A DNA stretch of 64,000 bases from Epidermidibacterium keratini (GCF_009834025.1 NZ_CP047156.1:1674001-1738000); one strand, 5' to 3'. Positions 19,061 through 27,988 are shown, counted from the stretch's first letter. Made by a program: numbers and translations. The notes: generated by a model from the letters alone, not told the origin.

Positions 19061-20302
19061 GTGAGTCTCAACCCCGCCGACATCGCCTACGCCGCAGCGG
19101 GACTGCGCCCGGTGGTACGCCGTACCCCCATCGGGCGCAGCCAGCGGCTCAGCGACGCCGCGGGTGTGCCGGTGCTGCTCAAGCGCGAAGACATCCAGCT
19201 CTGCCGCTCCTACAAGGTGCGCGGCGCCTACCACCTGATCTCCGGACTCGATGCCGACCAGCGCGCCGCCGGGGTCGTGTGCGCGAGCGCGGGCAACCAC
19301 GCGCAGGGCGTGGCGTTTGCCTGCCGCCGGCTCGGCATCCGCGGCACGATCTACCTGCCGACCAACACTCCTCTGCAGAAGCGCCGCCGCATCGCCCAGA
19401 TCGGCGGCGACGCCGTCACGCTGCGGTTCGTGGGCCGCACCTACGACGGCGCGAGCGCGGCCGCGCTGGCTGATGCCGAGCAGACCGGCGCGACCTACGT
19501 GCACCCGTTCGATGACGAGCGAACCATCGCCGGACAGGGCACTGTCGGGCTGGAGATCCTCGAGCAAGCCGAGGAGATCGACACGCTGATCGTGCCGGTC
19601 GGCGGCGGCGGGCTGCTCGCCGGCATCGCGACCTGGGTGAAGGCACAGCGCCCGGACGTACGCCTTGTAGGCGTCGAACCCGCCGGCGCTGCGAGCCTGC
19701 GCGCGGCACTCGACACCGGCCATCCCGTGCCGCTCGATGACGTTGACACGTTTGTCGACGGCGCCGCCGTGGGACAGGTCGGTGCGGCGCCGTTCGGCGT
19801 TCTGCGCGAGCACGTCGATGAGGTCATCAGCGTGCCCGAGGGCGCGGTCTGCACCGAGATGCTCGAACTCTATCAGACCGAAGGCATCATCGCCGAGCCC
19901 GCCGGGGCGCTGGCGAGTACGGCGCTGCGGGGCTTCCTTGAGCGTCCGCCTGCGGGGCCAGTCGTGTGTGTCGTCTCCGGCGGCAACAACGACGTCAGCC
20001 GGTACGCCGACATCCTCGAACGCTCGCTGCTGCACGAAGGGCTGCGGCACTACTTCCTCGTGACGTTCCCGCAGGAACCCGGAGCGCTGCGCGGGTTTTT
20101 GACCGGCGTACTCGCCGAGGGCGAGGACATCGTGCTGTTTGAGTACGTGAAGAAGAGCAACCGCGAGACAGGCCCGGCGCTCGTCGGCATCGAACTGGAT
20201 GACGCGGCCAAGCTCGGCGGGCTGCTGGAACGGGTGGCCGAAAGCCCCCTGCAGATCGAACGCGTCCCACCCGGCTCACCCCTCTTCTCCTTCCTGCTCT
20301 AA
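19061..20302 (+). CDS. ilvA: Threonine ammonia-lyase (threonine dehydratase)
   Basis: 413 residues, GTG start. PLP enzyme deaminating threonine to 2-oxobutanoate, either for isoleucine synthesis or threonine degradation. Schiff-base Lys52 in RSYKVRGAY, Asn loop CASAGNHAQGVAFACR (about 74-89), glycine-rich phosphate loop PVGGGGLLAGI (about 180-190). The C-terminal region (about 330-413, HYFLVTFPQEPGALRGF and SPLFSFLL) is a single ACT-like regulatory domain, as in the shorter actinobacterial IlvA. Adjacent to thrE. Confidence 0.95.
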   Translation: MSLNPADIAYAAAGLRPVVRRTPIGRSQRLSDAAGVPVLLKREDIQLCRSYKVRGAYHLISGLDADQRAAGVVCASAGNHAQGVAFACRRLGIRGTIYLPTNTPLQKRRRIAQIGGDAVTLRFVGRTYDGASAAALADAEQTGATYVHPFDDERTIAGQGTVGLEILEQAEEIDTLIVPVGGGGLLAGIATWVKAQRPDVRLVGVEPAGAASLRAALDTGHPVPLDDVDTFVDGAAVGQVGAAPFGVLREHVDEVISVPEGAVCTEMLELYQTEGIIAEPAGALASTALRGFLERPPAGPVVCVVSGGNNDVSRYADILERSLLHEGLRHYFLVTFPQEPGALRGFLTGVLAEGEDIVLFEYVKKSNRETGPALVGIELDDAAKLGGLLERVAESPLQIERVPPGSPLFSFLL

Positions 20303-20311
20303 GGCCCGCTG

Positions 20312-20333
20312 GTCGAGACCCCATGATCTCGAC
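20312..20333. terminator. Hairpin between convergent ilvA and the GIY-YIG gene
   Basis: GTCGAGA (20312-20318) and TCTCGAC (20327-20333) pair across an 8-nt loop in the 44-bp gap between the two convergent stops. It is part of the dispersed GTCGAGA repeat and could serve as a bidirectional terminator. Confidence 0.45.
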
Positions 20334-20419
20334 AACCGCTCAGTCGCTAACGCTCCCTCGCTGGTTCTCCTGAGCAGGCGCGAGGGACGAGCGCCGTACG
20401 TCGAAGGGCTCGATCACCG
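20327..20419. repeat. Dispersed repeat copy 3 (long form)
   Basis: About 93 bp from TCTCGACAACCGCTC to GGGCTCGATCACCG, nearly identical to 63722-63812. It overlaps the 3' end of the GIY-YIG gene and encodes its last 24 or so residues. Confidence 0.75.
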
Positions 20420-20730
20420 GGAGCTGCTCGAACACCGAGAGCGGCGGACCAGTTGCGACCTTGAGCCTTTCGTGAGAGCTCGCCGAACTCACCGGCGATA
20501 AGCGCATCTCGTTTGGCGCGACTCCAGCCCTGGACCTGCTTCTCGCGCGCGAACGCCGCACCCACATCGTCGTACTCCTCGGCATAGAGCAGCGTGACGG
20601 GTCGTCGCCTGCGGGTATAGGCGGCTCCGAAACCGTTGTTGTGCTCCCATACCCGCTTCTCCAACGAGCGCGTGCTGCCGACGTACGTCGTCCCATCACT
20701 GCACTCGAGGATGTACATGTACGCCGTCAT
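20347..20730 (-). CDS. GIY-YIG nuclease-superfamily protein (UPF0213-like)
   Basis: 127 residues. Residues 3-80 contain a compact GIY-YIG domain: MYILECSDGTTYVGST, then LEKRVWEHNNG with the catalytic Arg and a His, then LLYAEEYDDVGAAFAREKQ carrying the metal-binding Glu, and VQGWSRAKRDALIAG. UPF0213 members are typically 80-100 residues. Here an extra tail from about residue 104 (RALRRTALVPRACSGEPARER) is encoded by the dispersed repeat, so the original stop was probably lost. The function of stand-alone bacterial GIY-YIG proteins of this class is unclear. Confidence 0.8.
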   Translation of the reverse strand: MTAYMYILECSDGTTYVGSTRSLEKRVWEHNNGFGAAYTRRRRPVTLLYAEEYDDVGAAFAREKQVQGWSRAKRDALIAGEFGELSRKAQGRNWSAALGVRAAPGDRALRRTALVPRACSGEPARER

Positions 20731-20790
20731 CGCTGAAGTCTCGCGTATCGCAGGAAGAGCGCGCTCGCGTTATCCACAGCCGTCGCGTTC

Positions 20791-20910
20791 GGGGTCTCGA
20801 CAACCGCTCAGGCCCCTGGGGGCCTTCGCTGCTCGACCACCGATAGGGGCCATTGCGGTGGTCGAGCAGGCGCGAGCCGCTAGGCGAGCGCCGGTTGTCG
20901 AGCCCCCGGG
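20791..20910. repeat. Dispersed repeat copy 4 (two inverted halves)
   Basis: GGGGTCTCGACAACCGCTCA at one end and CGCCGGTTGTCGAGCCCCC at the other are near-inverse complements, with CTGCTCGACCACCG and CGGTGGTCGAGCAGG as a second, inner inverted pair. The whole 120-bp block is a nested inverted repeat in the gap between the GIY-YIG start and the gntR 3' end. Confidence 0.75.
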
Positions 20911-20916
20911 TGCGGG

Positions 20917-21648
20917 TTAGTTGCGGCGGACGAGTTTGAAGAGGTAGGAGCCTTCCACGAAGTAGGTCTTGGAGTAGCCGACCAGCACGTTGTTGCGGTC
21001 GTACTGCAACTGATCGAGCAGCAAGAACAGCCGGTGCTTCTCCGACTCGTCGCCCCACGCGACATTGGTCGACTCGACCGCGTGCACGTTGGCCAACCCG
21101 AGGGCAGGGTGCAGGCCGAGGCGCGTCTTGAAGTAGGTGAAGACCGATCCGGTCATCTCCTCCGGGTCGAAGTCCGGCGGGAAGATCGACATCGGAATCA
21201 GATCGTAGGAGTAGCAGACGATCGCGTTGTCGGCGAAGATCCGTCGGCGCAGCTCGAGTACGTCGGTGCCGGCCGGCACCTGCATCCGCTCCGCCTCGTC
21301 CGGGGTCACCGCCCGAATCGTCCGACGACTGTATTCCTGGTGGGGACGCTTGCCGCTCGCGAGGATCGCGTCGGTGATCGATCCCATCTTCTCCAGACCG
21401 TCCCCGACGGACGCCTGAGTCCGCACAAAGGTGCCCGAGCCCTGTCGAGCAGAGACCAGACCGAGTACGTCGAGCTCCTTGATCGCGCTCCGCACGGTGG
21501 CTCGCGAGACGCCAAACCGCTCGCCAAGCTCGGTTTCGGTCGGCAGCTTCGATCCGGGCGCCAGTGTCCCACTGAGGATTTCGGATTTGATGGTCTGCAC
21601 GATGCGGTCGGAGAGAAACGTCTTCGGCGCCCGGGTCATGGGGAACAT
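20917..21648 (-). CDS. GntR-family regulator, HutC/UTRA type
   Basis: 243 residues from the ATG at 21648 (240 from the ATG at 21639). The N-terminal GntR winged helix (about 10-75: LSDRIVQTIKSEILSGTLAP, LGERFGVSRATVRSAIKELD, GLVSARQGSGTFV) is followed by a UTRA ligand domain (about 95-240: VPAGTDVLELRRRIFADN, LLLDQLQYDRNNVLVGYSKT, YFVEGSYLFKLVRRN). Divergent from mtnA with 129 bp between starts and an 11-bp perfect dyad TTGTC-T-GACAA 17 bp from its own start. It is therefore the probable repressor of the methylthioribose operon, sensing the sugar or its phosphate. Confidence 0.9.
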   Translation of the reverse strand: MFPMTRAPKTFLSDRIVQTIKSEILSGTLAPGSKLPTETELGERFGVSRATVRSAIKELDVLGLVSARQGSGTFVRTQASVGDGLEKMGSITDAILASGKRPHQEYSRRTIRAVTPDEAERMQVPAGTDVLELRRRIFADNAIVCYSYDLIPMSIFPPDFDPEEMTGSVFTYFKTRLGLHPALGLANVHAVESTNVAWGDESEKHRLFLLLDQLQYDRNNVLVGYSKTYFVEGSYLFKLVRRN

Positions 21649-21664
21649 CTTGACCCATTCGGAT

Positions 21665-21675
21665 TTGTCTGACAA
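21665..21675. promoter_or_regulatory. Candidate GntR operator TTGTC-T-GACAA
   Basis: Perfect 5+1+5 palindrome in the gntR/mtnA divergent region. Size and symmetry fit HutC-subfamily GntR operators. Binding is inferred. Confidence 0.55.
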
Positions 21676-21777
21676 CCTGACCTGCAACCAGTGCCTGTTC
21701 ACCTGGGGTTCACCAACGGATCGACGGCGGATCGTGGCGGACGGGCTCAGCTCACGACAGAGGGACACCAGGCACCC

Positions 21778-22890
21778 GTGATTCGCCCTATCGACTGGGT
21801 TAGCGATGACAGCGCCGACAGCGAGGCCGCCGGCCCCGGGCATATTCGGCTGCTCGACCAGACGGCCTTGCCGACTGCGGAGAAGGTGCTGGAAATCCGC
21901 ACGGTCGACGATCTCGTCGATGCGATCTCACGGCTGGCGGTGCGCGGCGCCCCGGCGCTCGGCGTCGCCGGTGCCCTCGGCGTCGCGCTGGCGGCGTACT
22001 CCCTGCCAGCCGATGACGTCCCCGCCGCGGCCCAGAAGGTGCGCGACGCTCGCCCGACCGCGGTCAACCTGGCCTGGGCGGTCGATCAGGCGGTCGCGGC
22101 GCTGCCGCAGGGCCCGGACGCCGTACTCGCCCTAGCCCGGCAGATCCGCGACGACGACATCGCCTCCTCGCAGGCGATCGCGCGGCGCGGCGCCGACGAG
22201 CTCTACACGACCCTCGGTCCCGACGCCCAGCGCGACGGACTTGGCCTGATGACGATCTGCAACACCGGCTCGCTGGCGGCCGTCGAGCGCGGTACGGCGC
22301 TCGCGGTCATCGAGGAGGTTCTGCACGATGGGCACCTCCAGCGCGCCTACCCCCTCGAGACTCGCCCCCTCCTGCAGGGTTCACGCCTGACGGCGTGGGA
22401 GCTGCAGCAGATGGGCGCGCCGTTCGACCTCCTTGTCGATTCGGCGGCGGCATCGACGATGCGTCGGGGGATCGTCGATGCCGTCCTCACGGGGGCCGAC
22501 CGGATCGCCGCCAACGGCGATACCGCCAACAAGATCGGCACCCTGGCGCTCGCGATCGCGGCAAAGTACGCCGGAATCCCGTTCTACATCGTGGCTCCCG
22601 AGTCCACGATCGACGTCCAGACCGCGACCGGCGAGGACATCGAGATCGAAGACCGCGGCAGCGCCGAAGTCACCGCGATACAAGGGGTTCAGACGGCACC
22701 GCAGAGTACGACGGCGCTCAACCCCGCGTTCGATGTCACCCCGGCCGAGCTGATCACCGGCATCATCACCGATCGTCGCGTCATCCATCCCGCCGCCGGC
22801 GAACGACCCGACGACGCCCTAGAGTCCCCCAACCACCGAGGCGAGCCCGCCGAGGCCGCAGAAGCCGTTCACGAAGGAGCCAAGACATGA
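21778..22890 (+). CDS. mtnA: S-methyl-5-thioribose-1-phosphate isomerase
   Basis: 370 residues from the GTG at 21778 (IRPIDW is the usual MtnA N-terminus). Converts 5-methylthioribose-1-phosphate to methylthioribulose-1-phosphate. The family signature RGAPALGVAGALGVALA is near residue 55-75; catalytic Cys161 (TICNTGSLAA) and Asp241 (TGADRIAANGDTANKIGT) fall at almost the same numbers as Cys160/Asp240 of the Bacillus enzyme. The 30-residue acidic tail after AGERPD is extra. It is the first gene of an operon whose last gene is mtnK, which argues for genuine MTR-1-P specificity and against a related sugar isomerase. Confidence 0.93.
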   Translation: MIRPIDWVSDDSADSEAAGPGHIRLLDQTALPTAEKVLEIRTVDDLVDAISRLAVRGAPALGVAGALGVALAAYSLPADDVPAAAQKVRDARPTAVNLAWAVDQAVAALPQGPDAVLALARQIRDDDIASSQAIARRGADELYTTLGPDAQRDGLGLMTICNTGSLAAVERGTALAVIEEVLHDGHLQRAYPLETRPLLQGSRLTAWELQQMGAPFDLLVDSAAASTMRRGIVDAVLTGADRIAANGDTANKIGTLALAIAAKYAGIPFYIVAPESTIDVQTATGEDIEIEDRGSAEVTAIQGVQTAPQSTTALNPAFDVTPAELITGIITDRRVIHPAAGERPDDALESPNHRGEPAEAAEAVHEGAKT

Positions 22891-23987
22891 GCTTCAAACG
22901 CGTAACCATCGCGGCGATCGCCGCAATGTCGCTGGTGTTGACCGGATGCTCGCAGGGCGAGTCCGACTCCGGAGGGGGATCTGGCTCCAGCCCGGCGGCC
23001 GAGGCCGAAAACGACTTCACCCTCCCGGACGCTGCTCCCGACGGTTTCAAGGACGGGCTTCGCGTAGCGATGGTGCGCCAGTCGGGCATCGGCGACTACT
23101 TCGAGCAGTGGGGCAACGGCGCCACCGCGCAGATGGAGGCAGCCGGCGTCACCGTCGAGAACTACGACGCGCGCGGCGACAACGCCAAGCAGGTCCAGAT
23201 GCTCACCGATGCGATCAACTCCGAGCCCGACGCGCTGATCGTCGGCTGGGGGCTCGCGGACTCGGTCAACCCGAAGATCGACGAGGCGATCGAGAAGGGC
23301 ATCCCGGTCGTGGTGTACGACGCCGCGGTGACCAACTCCGACGCGCTCTATCTCTCGCAGGACGACGAGGCGATCGCCACCCTCATCCTCGACGAGCTCA
23401 AGACCCAGAACCCCGACGGCGGCAAGATCGGCTACGTCAACGTCTCGGGCATCGCGCCGCTGGACTCGCGTGACAAGGTCTACCAGCAGTTCCTCAAGGA
23501 CAACCCGACCTTCAGCGAGGCAGCGAAGTTCGGCAAGTACACCGAGTCGGTCGCCAACGACACCGCCGCCGAAGCGGTCGCGACGTTCCAGGCAAACCCG
23601 GACATCAACATCGTCTTCGCGGCGTACGACGAGCTCGCCAAGGGCGCGCTCATCGGACTGCGTCAGGTCGGCATGGCCGACAAGGTCAAGATGTACGGCG
23701 TCGACATCTCCACCGCCGACATCCAGCTGATGACCGAGCCTGGATCGCCGTGGGTCGCGACCGCCGCAACTGACCCTGCCAACGTGGGCAAGATCGTCGC
23801 CAGGGCCGCTATCGCCGCAGCATCCGGTGTCGACCTCCCGTCGAAGATGACCATCCCGGCCGCGCTGATCACCCAGCAGATGTTGCTCGATAACGGCGTG
23901 ACCAACATGGACCAGCTGCGCGCTGCGCTTCCCGACCTCGCCACCCCGGAATACCTCGGGGCCTCGTGGATTCCCACCTCCGCATAG
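22887..23987 (+). CDS. Sugar-type ABC substrate-binding lipoprotein (probable methylthioribose binder)
   Basis: 366 residues; ATG overlaps the mtnA stop (ATGA) and has GAAGGAG upstream. Signal peptide with lipobox LVLTG-C21, then a Gly/Ser linker. The mature part is a type-1 periplasmic binding fold of the RbsB class (RVAMVRQSGIGDYFEQWGNG; DALIVGWGLADSVNPKIDEA; NIVFAAYDELAKGALIGLRQ). Encoded between mtnA and the ATPase/permease/mtnK genes, so the natural ligand is inferred to be methylthioribose or a related 5-substituted ribose. A GC-rich hairpin follows the gene, as often after binding-protein genes that need high expression. Confidence 0.9.
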   Translation: MSFKRVTIAAIAAMSLVLTGCSQGESDSGGGSGSSPAAEAENDFTLPDAAPDGFKDGLRVAMVRQSGIGDYFEQWGNGATAQMEAAGVTVENYDARGDNAKQVQMLTDAINSEPDALIVGWGLADSVNPKIDEAIEKGIPVVVYDAAVTNSDALYLSQDDEAIATLILDELKTQNPDGGKIGYVNVSGIAPLDSRDKVYQQFLKDNPTFSEAAKFGKYTESVANDTAAEAVATFQANPDINIVFAAYDELAKGALIGLRQVGMADKVKMYGVDISTADIQLMTEPGSPWVATAATDPANVGKIVARAAIAAASGVDLPSKMTIPAALITQQMLLDNGVTNMDQLRAALPDLATPEYLGASWIPTSA

Positions 23988-24030
23988 GCAATTAGACCGA
24001 ACCACTCGCCCGGCACTAGTCCCGTCGGCA

Positions 24031-24062
24031 TGCCCGGCCGGGGCCCACGCCTCGGCCGGGCA
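24031..24062 (+). terminator. Hairpin after the binding-protein gene (partial terminator or mRNA stabiliser)
   Basis: TGCCCGGCCG and CGGCCGGGCA pair perfectly over 10 bp around a 12-nt loop, 44 bp past the lipoprotein stop and 51 bp before the ATPase start. Probably lowers expression of the downstream transporter genes relative to the binding protein. Confidence 0.6.
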
Positions 24063-24112
24063 CTTCGGTTCACCGGCGGTACCGTCAGCGACGGACCTTG
24101 AGGAGGAGTGCG

Positions 24113-25678
24113 ATGTCTACCGTCCTGGAGCTGCGAGACGTCTCGAAGAGCTTCGGGCCCAACCGGGTGCTGCGCGGAGTCAGCCTGGCCATCGACCGCG
24201 GCGAGGTCTACGCGCTGATGGGCGCCAACGGCGCCGGCAAGTCGACCCTGATCAAGGTGCTGGCCGGCGTACACCAGGCCGACTCAGGGCAGGTCTTCAT
24301 CGGCGGCGGACCGGTTGCCATCGCCGACCCGCTCGCTGCTCAACGCCACGGGATCGCGACCGTGCATCAAAACCCCAACGACGGCGTCGTACTCGATATG
24401 ACCGTCGCCGAGAACCTCGCCCTCGACACGTTCACCGACGGGCGCTCGGGGCTGGTGTTTAACCGGGCCAAGACCGACCGGCACGCGCACGAGGTCGCCG
24501 AGGTACTCGGCATGGACCTCTCGCGCAGCATGCTGCGCCGTCCCGTGCGCGACCTCGGAGTCTCCGAGCGCCAGCTGCTCGTGCTCGCTCGTGCACTGTC
24601 ACGACGCCCCGAGATCCTCATCCTCGACGAGCCGACGTCGGCGCTCTCGTCGGAAGAAGCCGACCGACTCTTCGACCTCGTGCACCAGCTCGCCGACGAC
24701 GGCAATACGGTGCTCTTCGTCAGTCACAAGCTTGCCGAGCTCGACAAGATCTCCAACCATCTCGGCGTTCTTCGCGACGGCGCGATGCAGGGCGAGTTCG
24801 TCAAGGAGGCCGGCGCGAGCTTCGACTGGCCCGGCGTACTGCGCGCCCTTTTTGACCGCGCCCCGGCCGAGCTGCGGCACGCCGAGCAACGCGGCGGACG
24901 CGAGGTCCTGCAGGTGAGCGGAGCCCAGGTGTACGCCGACTCGCAGCCGCTGGACCTGACGATCCGCGACGGAGAAGTCACTGCATTGCTCGGGCTGCTC
25001 GGCAGCGGCAAGACCGAGCTGCTGGAGTGGATCTTCGGCGCCGGCGGGGACCTTCGCGGCACGGTCACCCTCGACGGCGAGCCCTACTCCCCCACGCACC
25101 CAGGCGAGGCGATCGAACGCGGCGTCTACTTGGTGCCGGAGTCGCGCCACGAGCAGGCGATCGTGCCCGACTGGAGCATCACCGAGCTGATGACGCTGCC
25201 GTTTGCCAAGCAGTTTTCCTCCGGCCCGCTGATGAACCGGCGCAAGGAACGCACTGCGGCGCAAGGAATGATCGAGCGCATCGGGGTCGTCACCCGCAGT
25301 CCAGACGCACCGATCGAGACGCTGTCCGGCGGCAACCAGCAGAAGGTCGTCATCGGTCGCTGGCTGCTCGGTACGCCGAAGGCGCTGCTGCTCGACGAGC
25401 CGTTCCGCGGCGTCGACATCAACGCCCGGCACGACATCGGTGAGTCGGTGCGCGAGCTGACCGACCGCGCCGCCGTACTCGTCGCCACCTCTGACATCGA
25501 CGAGGCGCTGGAGATCGCCGACCGGATCGTCGTGATCAGCCAGGGCAACATCGTGGGCGACTTCCGGCTGGCAGAGGCAAGCCGCGATGCGATCTTCGAG
25601 GCCATGAGCCACCGCCCGAGTGCGATCCTGAGCGACGACGCCGCCGCACTACCGACCGAACCCGGAGAGAGCGCATGA
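24113..25678 (+). CDS. Sugar-type ABC transporter ATPase (two nucleotide-binding domains)
   Basis: 521 residues; the ATG at 24113 has AGGAGGAG upstream. RbsA/MglA architecture. Domain 1 has Walker A GANGAGKST (37-45), a signature loop LGVSERQLLVLARAL and Walker B ILILDEPTSAL. Domain 2 (from about 265) has GLLGSGKTE (about 295), the ABC signature LSGGNQQK (about 404) and ALLLDEPFRGVD. Couples ATP hydrolysis to import by the neighbouring permease. Overlaps the permease start by 4 bp (ATGA). Confidence 0.94.
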   Translation: MSTVLELRDVSKSFGPNRVLRGVSLAIDRGEVYALMGANGAGKSTLIKVLAGVHQADSGQVFIGGGPVAIADPLAAQRHGIATVHQNPNDGVVLDMTVAENLALDTFTDGRSGLVFNRAKTDRHAHEVAEVLGMDLSRSMLRRPVRDLGVSERQLLVLARALSRRPEILILDEPTSALSSEEADRLFDLVHQLADDGNTVLFVSHKLAELDKISNHLGVLRDGAMQGEFVKEAGASFDWPGVLRALFDRAPAELRHAEQRGGREVLQVSGAQVYADSQPLDLTIRDGEVTALLGLLGSGKTELLEWIFGAGGDLRGTVTLDGEPYSPTHPGEAIERGVYLVPESRHEQAIVPDWSITELMTLPFAKQFSSGPLMNRRKERTAAQGMIERIGVVTRSPDAPIETLSGGNQQKVVIGRWLLGTPKALLLDEPFRGVDINARHDIGESVRELTDRAAVLVATSDIDEALEIADRIVVISQGNIVGDFRLAEASRDAIFEAMSHRPSAILSDDAAALPTEPGESA

Positions 25679-26772
25679 CCGACCAGACCGCCACGAGTGC
25701 CGCACCGAAGGGCTCGGTCGTCGACTTCATCGTCAAGTACGGCGTACTGATCGTCTTCGCCGTGCTGCTGGTGACCTTCTGGTTCACCGCACCTGGGTTT
25801 GCCTCGGGCAGCTCGCTGATCTCAATCGTGCAGGCGCAAGCGGCGGCGGGAATCGCCGCGCTCGGCATGACGCTCACGGCGATCGTGGGCGACCTCGACC
25901 TGTCTGTCGGCGCGACCGCCGGGCTGTCGGTGACGGTCGCGGCGATGACGATGATCCAGTTCAACCTGACCGGCGGTACGGCGATCATCTTCTGCTTGAT
26001 CGCCGGACTTATCGTCGGCGGGATCAACGCGCTGCTGATTGTCGCGTTGAAGATTCCGCCGCTGCTGGCGACGCTCGGCATGATGTTTACCGTCGCCGGC
26101 CTGAAGCGCTGGCTGGTGCAGGGCCAGACGCTCTCCAGCGGCATGACGCTTCCCGACGGCACGCAGGCGCGCGGCCGCTTCACCGAGAACTTCAACGCCA
26201 TCGACGGCTCGACCTTCCTCGGGCTGCCGATCTCGGTGTGGATCTTCGCGATCATCGGGCTTGCCGTGTGGGTGTTCTTGCAGAAGACCCGCTTCGGGCG
26301 AGTGCACTACGCCGTCGGCGGCAATCCGGAGGCAGCGCGGCTGGCCGGTGCGCGGGTCAACCGCTACCGCGCCGGCGCCTACATCGCCTCCGGCGTACTC
26401 GCCTCGATCGCGGGAATCATCCTGGCCTCGCGCATCCGGCAGGGCGATATCAGCGCCGGTGACTCCTCGCTGCTGGACGCGGTCGCGATCACCCTCATCG
26501 GGTTCGCCGTACTCGGGGCCAAACGACCCAACGCGTTTGGCACGATCGTCGGCGCGCTATTCCTCGGCACGGTGCTGCAGGGGCTGACACAGCTCGGACT
26601 GAAGTACTACACCCAAGATTTGATCAAGGGCGGCGTACTGCTCTTTGCACTGCTGATGTCGTTTTCGTTGCGTCGACGCGCGCGCAAGCCGGCCGCCGCT
26701 GCCGCCGCCGAGGAGCCACCGCCTGATAGTCGACCGGGCCTGTCAGCCGACGCCGCGGAGGGTGCACGGTGA
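25675..26772 (+). CDS. Sugar-type ABC transporter permease
   Basis: 365 residues, RbsC type. Eight to ten hydrophobic spans (YGVLIVFAVLLVTFWF at 21-37 through DLIKGGVLLFALLMSF near 335). The cytoplasmic EAA-like loop is seen as YAVGGNPEAARLAGARVNRY (about 219-238). The C-terminus is Ala/Pro-rich and cytoplasmic. Forms the membrane channel of the importer with the preceding ATPase; one permease gene implies a homodimer. Overlaps mtnK by 4 bp (GTGA). Confidence 0.93.
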   Translation: MTDQTATSAAPKGSVVDFIVKYGVLIVFAVLLVTFWFTAPGFASGSSLISIVQAQAAAGIAALGMTLTAIVGDLDLSVGATAGLSVTVAAMTMIQFNLTGGTAIIFCLIAGLIVGGINALLIVALKIPPLLATLGMMFTVAGLKRWLVQGQTLSSGMTLPDGTQARGRFTENFNAIDGSTFLGLPISVWIFAIIGLAVWVFLQKTRFGRVHYAVGGNPEAARLAGARVNRYRAGAYIASGVLASIAGIILASRIRQGDISAGDSSLLDAVAITLIGFAVLGAKRPNAFGTIVGALFLGTVLQGLTQLGLKYYTQDLIKGGVLLFALLMSFSLRRRARKPAAAAAAEEPPPDSRPGLSADAAEGAR

Positions 26773-27965
26773 GCGAGTCCATTTTGAGCATCGAGTCGGT
26801 GTCGGAGTACGTCGGATCGCGACCCGCGCTGAGCTCGCTAGTCGACGCGAAATCCCTTACGGTGCAGGAAGTCGGCGACGGAAACCTCAACCAGGTGTTC
26901 ATCTGCACCGACTCCTCGGGCGCTCGACTGGTGCTCAAGCAGGCGCTGCCCTACGTGCGCCTTGTCGGACCCGACTGGCCGATGAGCGAGGACCGCGCGG
27001 CCCGCGAGGCACACACGATCACCGAGCACAGCCGGCTGAGCGCGGCTAACGTGTGCGCGCTGATCGAGTACGACGCCGACCGATACGTGCTCGCCCTCGA
27101 AGACCTGACCGACCACGACGTGCTGCGCACTCGACTGAATGCCGGCGGACCGTTTGGCGATGTTTTCGAGCAGATGGGCCGCTATGTCGCCGATGTTGCC
27201 TTTGGTACGTCGTGGCTCGGACTGGGTGAGGAACAGTTCCGGCTGGCGGCGGCGGCGGCCGTGAACTCCGAGCTGTGCAAGCTCACCGAGGATGTCGTCT
27301 TCACCGAGCCCTACCTGGGCGCCGATCGCAACTCGTGGCGTCCGCAGATCGACTCGTTGGTGCGCTCGCTTCAGGCTGATTCTGAGTGGGTCGGCGCGGC
27401 GATGACGATGAAGCGACGGTTTCTGACCCGGCAAGAAGCGCTGCTGCACGGCGATCTGCACACTGGCTCGATCTTTATCCGCGGCTCTGCAGCTCCGGTC
27501 TCGGCAAAGGCGTTTGACTCTGAGTTCGCCTTCTACGGACCGGTCGGTTATGACCTCGGGCTGCTGTGGGCCAACATCGTGGCCGCCGCGAGCCGGGCCG
27601 CCGTACTCGACGAACCTGACCGCGCCGCATCGCTGCTATCGCATATCGCGACGAGCTGGTCGGCGTTCGAGTCGCGGATGCGCGATCTGTGGCCGGAGCG
27701 TTGGGAACCCTCGGCGTACCCCGACGTGATGCTGAGCCAAAGGCTCACCGACATTCTCGACGATAGCTGGGGTTTCGCCGGTTGCGAGGCGAGCCGGCGG
27801 ATCATCGGGCTGGCCAAGCTCAGCGACATCGAGACGTTAGATGACGAGCAGTACGCGCGCGCTGCGTCCGCCGTACTGCGCATCGGCCGTACGGCGCTCG
27901 TCTCGCGAGGCACCCTGCCAATCGATGAACACATCGACGCCATGCACACCGAACTCCGCCTCTAA
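26769..27965 (+). CDS. mtnK: S-methyl-5-thioribose kinase
   Basis: 398 residues, GTG start overlapping the permease stop. Protein-kinase-like fold of the MtnK/choline-kinase group: nucleotide loop VGDGNLNQVFIC (about 36-47), Lys in LVLKQALPYVR, catalytic HGDLHTGSIF (about 227-236) and metal-binding FDSEFAFYGPVGYDLG (about 247-262). Phosphorylates methylthioribose at C1, producing the substrate of MtnA, so import, phosphorylation and isomerisation are encoded together. The rest of methionine salvage (mtnB-E) or a methylthioribulose-phosphate aldolase is not in the window. Confidence 0.94.
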   Translation: MSESILSIESVSEYVGSRPALSSLVDAKSLTVQEVGDGNLNQVFICTDSSGARLVLKQALPYVRLVGPDWPMSEDRAAREAHTITEHSRLSAANVCALIEYDADRYVLALEDLTDHDVLRTRLNAGGPFGDVFEQMGRYVADVAFGTSWLGLGEEQFRLAAAAAVNSELCKLTEDVVFTEPYLGADRNSWRPQIDSLVRSLQADSEWVGAAMTMKRRFLTRQEALLHGDLHTGSIFIRGSAAPVSAKAFDSEFAFYGPVGYDLGLLWANIVAAASRAAVLDEPDRAASLLSHIATSWSAFESRMRDLWPERWEPSAYPDVMLSQRLTDILDDSWGFAGCEASRRIIGLAKLSDIETLDDEQYARAASAVLRIGRTALVSRGTLPIDEHIDAMHTELRL

Positions 27966-27988
27966 CTCCACTGCTCGAGCGGGCCCTT

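Noticed and set aside
17671-19083. 470-residue minus-strand frame antisense to thrE
   Set aside because: Composition is Asp/Arg/His/Gln-rich shadow coding typical of high-GC DNA; thrE has a clear family match.
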